64,000 nucleotides of DNA, from positions 170,636-234,635 of the forward strand of contig NZ_SPUJ01000008.1 in assembly GCF_004522105.1 (NCBI RefSeq), in the 5' to 3' direction. This document shows positions 60,091 through 64,000 of the stretch, one piece after another (positions within the stretch are counted from its first letter, which is position 1; every line of letters starts with the position of its first letter). The translations under genes were made by a program, and so were the position numbers. Below the pieces are notes generated by a model. The model did not search any database, was not told where the DNA came from, and saw nothing but the letters and a program-made list of their open reading frames with translations. This DNA comes from Nocardioides sp. 1609. Its GTDB lineage: Bacteria > Actinomycetota > Actinomycetes > Propionibacteriales > Nocardioidaceae.

Positions 60091-63000
60091 GTGAAATTCC
60101 TCAAGACCGGATTGAGCGTCGCGCTCGCGGTCACGGGCCTCGCGCTCGTGCCGAGCACGACCTCAGCCGCCGTCGGAGCCGCAGCCGCGCGCCCCGGTGA
60201 CGACAGCTCGGCCGCAGCTCGACTGCGCGCCGCCGCGGACGGCAACGTCCGCATCACCACCAAGTCCGCGACCGGCAAGGTCGGGTTCATCTCTGCTCGT
60301 GGCGCCGGCGCCGACCTGCTCCCCGACGTCGACGCGAACAGCAGGGAATCCGCGGCCAAGAAGGCCGAGGCCTACCTGACCGAGTTCGGCTCGGCGTTCG
60401 GCCTGGGCGCCGGACAGGCCCGTCAGACCGACGTCCAGCAGGACCGCTACGGGTGGACCGTCACCTTCGAGCAGGAGTACCAGGGCCTTCCGGTCTTCGG
60501 TGCGACCCTGAAGGCCAACCTCGACAAGGCCGGCGACCTCACCGCCGTCGCCGGGTACGCCGCCCCGGTGTCCGGTCTCTCGACCGACCCGCGCCTCACG
60601 GCCGAGGCCGCCGCCGCCAAGGCCGTCGCCTTCGTCAAGGCCGACCCGCCCACCGGCGAGAAGGGCACGACGGCCGACACCACCGGCGTCAAGGCCGTCG
60701 AGAACGAGCTGTCCGTCTACCGCACTGGCGCCCTGCGCGGCGACACCGGCAAGAACATCCTCGCCTACGTCGTCGAGGTGTCCAACGCCCAGAACGTGCG
60801 CGACATGGTCTTCATCGACGCGAACACCGGCAAGCCGGTCAACCGCTACTCGACCGTCGCCGGAGCGACCGACCGCGAGCTCTACGAGGCCACCGGCACC
60901 GCGCAGGCCCCCGTGATCACCCAGGTGTGGGACGAGGGGCAGTCCCTCGACGGCCTGAACCAGGACCAGAAGAACCTGGTGAACTCCGCCGGCGAGTCGT
61001 ACTGGATGTTCGCGAACACGTTCGGACGCGACTCCTACGACGGTGAGGGCGCGACGATGCGCACGGTCAACAACGACCCCCGCATCAGCTGCCCGAACGC
61101 CAACTGGAACGGCACCACGACCAACTACTGCGACGGCGTCACCTCCGACGACGTCGTCTCGCACGAGTGGGGCCACGCCTACACCGAGTACACCTCGGGC
61201 CTGATCTACCAGTACCAGTCGGGTGCGCTCAACGAGTCGTACTCCGACGTCTGGGGCGAGACCCTCGACATGATCAACGGTCGCGAGGACGAGGGCGAGG
61301 TCTTCGACGCCAAGCGCACCGTGGGCGAGTGCGACCCGACCGCCGCGGCGAAGCTGCAGGTCCAGATCACGGCGCCCGCCAACGTCGCCGGCCCGTGCAC
61401 GGCCGCCTTCGGCTTCGGTCCGACGTACGGCACCACGGCGGTCACCCCGCAGGTCGTCGTCGCCAACGACGCCGCCGACGCCGCCGGCCCGAGCACCACC
61501 GACGGCTGCAGCCCGTTCGCCAACGCCCTCGCCGTCTCCGGCAAGTACGCCTTCGTCGACCGCGGCACGTGCGGCTTCCAGGCGAAGGCCGACAACGCCG
61601 TCGCCGCCGGTGCGACCGGCCTCGTGGTCGGCCAGAACGCCGCCGGGCTGCCCACCAACATGTCGGGCACCTCGACGATCCCGGCCCTGATGGTCACGCA
61701 GGCCGATGCCACCCGCATCAAGTCGGCCGGCACGGTCACCATGTCGATCAAGGCCGAGGACATCTCGGCCCGCACGCCCACCACCCGGTGGCTCATCGGC
61801 GAGAAGTCCGAGGCCTTCGGCGGCGCCATCCGCGACATGTGGAACCCCACCTGTTACGGCAACCCCGGCAAGGTCTCGGACGCCGAGTACAACTGCGACC
61901 CGCTGCTGACCGACAGCGGCGGCGTCCACGGCAACTCGGGCGTCCCGAACCACGCCTACGCCCTCGTCGTCGACGGTGGCACCTTCAACGGCGAGACGAT
62001 CGCCGGCATCGGCCTCGACAAGGCCGCCGCCATCTGGTGGCGCGCCCAGACCAGCTACCTGTCGCCGTCCTCGGACTTCACCGCGGCCGCCGACGGCCTC
62101 GAGGCCTCCTGCAGCGACCTGGTCGGCCAGCCGATCAACAAGCTGACCACCGCCGTGGACGCCACGCCCACCGCGGCGCCGTCCATCACCGCTGCCGACT
62201 GCACCTCGGTCGCCAAGGCGATGACGGCCGTGGAGATGCGCAAGGACCCGGTCCAGTGCAACTTCCAGCCCCTGCTGGCCAAGGGCACGCTGAGCTCGTG
62301 CGGCGAGGGCACGGTCACCGAGACCACCGTCCTCGACGACTTCGAGAACGGCCTCGACGCCTGGACGAAGGACGAGGTGCTCGCCGAGGGCGCCACCGAG
62401 GGCTTCGACTGGGAGGCCTCGACCGACGCCCCCGCCGGACGCACGGGCGGCCTCGCCTACGCGCCCGACCCGGACGCCGGCGCCTGCGCCCCCAACGAGG
62501 ACGACATCTCCAGCAGCAACAGCATCACCAGCCCGGAGTACACGATCCCGGCCGGGCAGAGCCCCCGCGTCTCGGTGGACCACTACATCGCGACCGAGGG
62601 CGGCTACGACGGCGGCAACGTGAAGGCCAGCCTGAACGGCGGCGCGTTCGTCACCGTCCCGGCGTCGGCGTTCCTCTTCAACGCCTACAACGCCACCATG
62701 GCGACGTCCGCGACCAACACGAGCCCGCTCGCGGGTCAGCCGGGCTTCACCGGCACCGACGGCGGCAAGACCATCGGCAGCTGGGGTCAGTCGGTCATCT
62801 CGCTGGCCAAGCTGGGCGCCAAGACCGGTGACAAGGTCAAGATCCGCTTCGACTTCGGTCGGGACGGGTGTGGCGGCAACGACGGCTGGTACCTCGACAA
62901 CCTGACCCTCAGCGTCTGCAAGGAGGCTGCGGACCTCACCGCCAAGCACCAGCCCAACCCGTCGGTGTACGGCAAGTCCAGCAAGGTCGTCGTCTCCGCT

Positions 63001-63483
63001 CCCACCGAGGCCACGGGCACCGTGACCCTGAAGAGCGGCGCGAAGACGGTCGGCTCGGCCACCCTGGTCGACGGCTCGGCGACCATCAGCGTCCCGGCGA
63101 AGTCGCCGGCCGGCCGGTACGGCTGGACGCTGAGCTACGAGGGTGACGGCACCTTCGGCGCCTCCGAGACCCCGGTGGCGGCCACGATCAAGAAGGCCTC
63201 GACCGCGACCAAGGTCGTGCGCTACGTCAAGGTCGTCAAGCGCGGCAAGAAGGGCAGCGTCACGGTCAAGGTCTCCTCGGCCGCCGGCGCCCCCAACGGG
63301 AAGGTCGTGCTCAAGTCGCGCGGCGCCATCATCGGCACCGGCACCCTGCGGAGCGGCGTCGTGACGATCAAGACGATCGCCCTGCGCAAGCTCGGCCAGG
63401 TCCCCGTGGTCGCGCGCTTCACCGGCGCGCCGAACTACGGCGTCAGCGCCGCCAAGACGATCACGTTCCGCGTGGTCAAGTAG
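60091..63483 (+). CDS. Secreted M4-type metallopeptidase with PA and Ig-like domains
   Basis: An 1130-residue exported protease. Signal peptide residues 1-28 (KFLKTGLSVALAVTGLALVPSTTSA, GTG start), FTP/PepSY-type propeptide (about 40-250), then an M4 catalytic domain with HEWGH (358-362), the third ligand Glu382 (NESYSD) and the second catalytic His in GGVHGNSGVPNHAYAL. Between them a PA-like insertion (about 435-560; VDRGTCGFQAKADNAVAAGATGLVV). Then a jelly-roll domain and two Ig-like repeats ending in AAKTITFRVVK. A good GGAGGGA ribosome site precedes the start. No operon partner. Confidence 0.87.
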   Translation: MKFLKTGLSVALAVTGLALVPSTTSAAVGAAAARPGDDSSAAARLRAAADGNVRITTKSATGKVGFISARGAGADLLPDVDANSRESAAKKAEAYLTEFGSAFGLGAGQARQTDVQQDRYGWTVTFEQEYQGLPVFGATLKANLDKAGDLTAVAGYAAPVSGLSTDPRLTAEAAAAKAVAFVKADPPTGEKGTTADTTGVKAVENELSVYRTGALRGDTGKNILAYVVEVSNAQNVRDMVFIDANTGKPVNRYSTVAGATDRELYEATGTAQAPVITQVWDEGQSLDGLNQDQKNLVNSAGESYWMFANTFGRDSYDGEGATMRTVNNDPRISCPNANWNGTTTNYCDGVTSDDVVSHEWGHAYTEYTSGLIYQYQSGALNESYSDVWGETLDMINGREDEGEVFDAKRTVGECDPTAAAKLQVQITAPANVAGPCTAAFGFGPTYGTTAVTPQVVVANDAADAAGPSTTDGCSPFANALAVSGKYAFVDRGTCGFQAKADNAVAAGATGLVVGQNAAGLPTNMSGTSTIPALMVTQADATRIKSAGTVTMSIKAEDISARTPTTRWLIGEKSEAFGGAIRDMWNPTCYGNPGKVSDAEYNCDPLLTDSGGVHGNSGVPNHAYALVVDGGTFNGETIAGIGLDKAAAIWWRAQTSYLSPSSDFTAAADGLEASCSDLVGQPINKLTTAVDATPTAAPSITAADCTSVAKAMTAVEMRKDPVQCNFQPLLAKGTLSSCGEGTVTETTVLDDFENGLDAWTKDEVLAEGATEGFDWEASTDAPAGRTGGLAYAPDPDAGACAPNEDDISSSNSITSPEYTIPAGQSPRVSVDHYIATEGGYDGGNVKASLNGGAFVTVPASAFLFNAYNATMATSATNTSPLAGQPGFTGTDGGKTIGSWGQSVISLAKLGAKTGDKVKIRFDFGRDGCGGNDGWYLDNLTLSVCKEAADLTAKHQPNPSVYGKSSKVVVSAPTEATGTVTLKSGAKTVGSATLVDGSATISVPAKSPAGRYGWTLSYEGDGTFGASETPVAATIKKASTATKVVRYVKVVKRGKKGSVTVKVSSAAGAPNGKVVLKSRGAIIGTGTLRSGVVTIKTIALRKLGQVPVVARFTGAPNYGVSAAKTITFRVVK

Positions 63484-63500
63484 CACCAGCCACACCCAGC

Positions 63501-63534
63501 GAGGCCCCGTCGAGCACCTGATCGGCGGGGCCTC
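63501..63534 (+). terminator. Hairpin after the metallopeptidase gene
   Basis: GAGGCCCCG pairs perfectly with CGGGGCCTC around a 16-base loop, 17 bases after the stop codon. It has no T tract, but in this GC-rich genome such hairpins are common transcript ends. Confidence 0.65.
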
Positions 63535-63571
63535 TCGCATCCCCGGCGAGCGCGGGTCGGGCCCCCCACCG

Positions 63572-63993
63572 GGTCTCGACTCGCGGTGACTCCGTCCCCG
63601 CGGCTCGACCACCGGACTCCCCCGCTGGTCGAGCCGGCGAGCGCCAGCGAGCCGAGTCGAGACCACCCCACCCGTCACCAGGTCTCGACTCGCGGTGACT
63701 CCGTCCCCGCGGCTCGACCACCGGTTGCCGAGCTCCCCCGCTGGTCGAGCCGGCGAGCGTCAGCGAGCCGAGTCGAGACCACCCCCACCCGAGACCGGTC
63801 TCGACTCGCGTTGACTCCGTCCCCACGGCTCGACCACCGGCAACCCCCGCTGGTCGAGCCGGCGAGCGCCAGCGAGCCGAGTCGAGACCACCCCACCCAT
63901 CACCAGGTCTCGACTCGCGGTGACTCCGTCCCCGCGGCTCGACCACCGGACCCCGCTGGTCGAGGGCGAGCGTCAGCGAGCCGAGTCGAGACC
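63572..63993. repeat. Array of four palindromic repeats
   Basis: Four consecutive copies (63572-63664, 63681-63780, 63797-63889, 63906-63993), 88 to 100 bp each, separated by 12-17 bp that are CA/CCC-rich. Every copy begins GGTCTCGACTCGC and ends CGAGTCGAGACC, with inner arms CGGCTCGACCACCGG and CTGGTCGAGCCGGCGAGC in three copies (the fourth has a shortened inner arm, CTGGTCGAGGGCGAGC). Only a few internal bases differ between copies. They have no coding potential. The arms would give near-complete hairpins, so RNA or DNA structure, or a binding site, is possible. The array runs nearly to the window edge and may continue. Confidence 0.93.
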
Positions 63994-64000
63994 TCCGACC

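Noticed and set aside
60163..63678. Minus-strand open frame of about 1170 codons opposite the metallopeptidase
   Set aside because: Low-complexity antisense product; the opposite strand has the full M4 protease motif set.
63572..63993. CRISPR array
   Set aside because: Units are 88 to 100 bp, palindromic and separated by similar 12-17 bp stretches, not by unique spacers of 30-40 bp; no cas genes are nearby.

Overview
The window is chromosomal DNA from a high-GC actinobacterium. The best guess is Nocardioidaceae, a Nocardioides-like organism. This rests on gene content and base composition, not on a database search: an SsgA-like protein, a DUF3046 gene beside recA-recX, an actinobacterial recA control region with a PafBC-type promoter and a LexA box, an NrtR-controlled NAD operon, GTGA/ATGA-coupled genes, and strong G/C third-position bias.

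Layout. Bases 1-2630 are less GC-rich than the rest. They carry the 5' part of a large unrecognised protein that runs off the left edge, and they abut the 3' end of tRNA-Val(CAC), a classic island insertion geometry. From 2.6 to 4.7 kb lie an SsgA-like gene, an aminodeoxychorismate lyase-like gene and a tRNA-Gly/Cys/Val array. From 4.7 to 10.5 kb is a Wadjet/MksBEF-type SMC operon (JetA-JetB-JetC) with no nuclease subunit JetD in the window. From 10.9 to 22.3 kb are a probable structured RNA with a strong terminator, a DUF559 endonuclease-like gene, a K+ channel, a BrkB-like membrane protein, a C4-dicarboxylate transporter (dctA) with a DcuS/DctB-type two-component system, and glyA.

From 22.4 to 26.1 kb is an assimilatory sulfate-reduction operon (sulfite reductase, zinc-ribbon protein, APS reductase, sirohydrochlorin chelatase-like protein). 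A 29-codon leader peptide with one cysteine near its end precedes it. From 26.2 to 36.7 kb are a coupled DUF3037/HipA-like kinase/PPK2 operon, recX-recA, a methylthioadenosine phosphorylase-like gene, DUF3046, and several small enzymes including a TOPRIM protein, an HNH nuclease and a solitary N6-adenine methylase with an internal 12-bp tandem repeat.

From 36.7 to 39.4 kb is the NAD-salvage operon pncB-pncA-nrtR with a perfect palindromic NrtR-like operator. From 39.5 to 63.5 kb are a secreted RTX-like protein, Lhr helicase, a Nei-type glycosylase, a copper monooxygenase-like lipoprotein, a ClgR-like regulator, CinA, a very large secreted nuclease/5'-nucleotidase fusion, pgsA, rimO, a RodZ-like protein, ftsK and a secreted M4-type metallopeptidase. 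The genes from ftsK to recA form the well-known actinobacterial block, with the nuclease fusion and some other genes interspersed.

A family of palindromic repeats of roughly 100 bp, with ends GGTCTCGACTCG and CGAGTCGAGACC, occurs as single copies near 4.2 and 34.3 kb and as four consecutive copies at the right edge. One copy supplies the stop codon of a gene. No CRISPR array, insertion sequence, rRNA or replication origin was seen.
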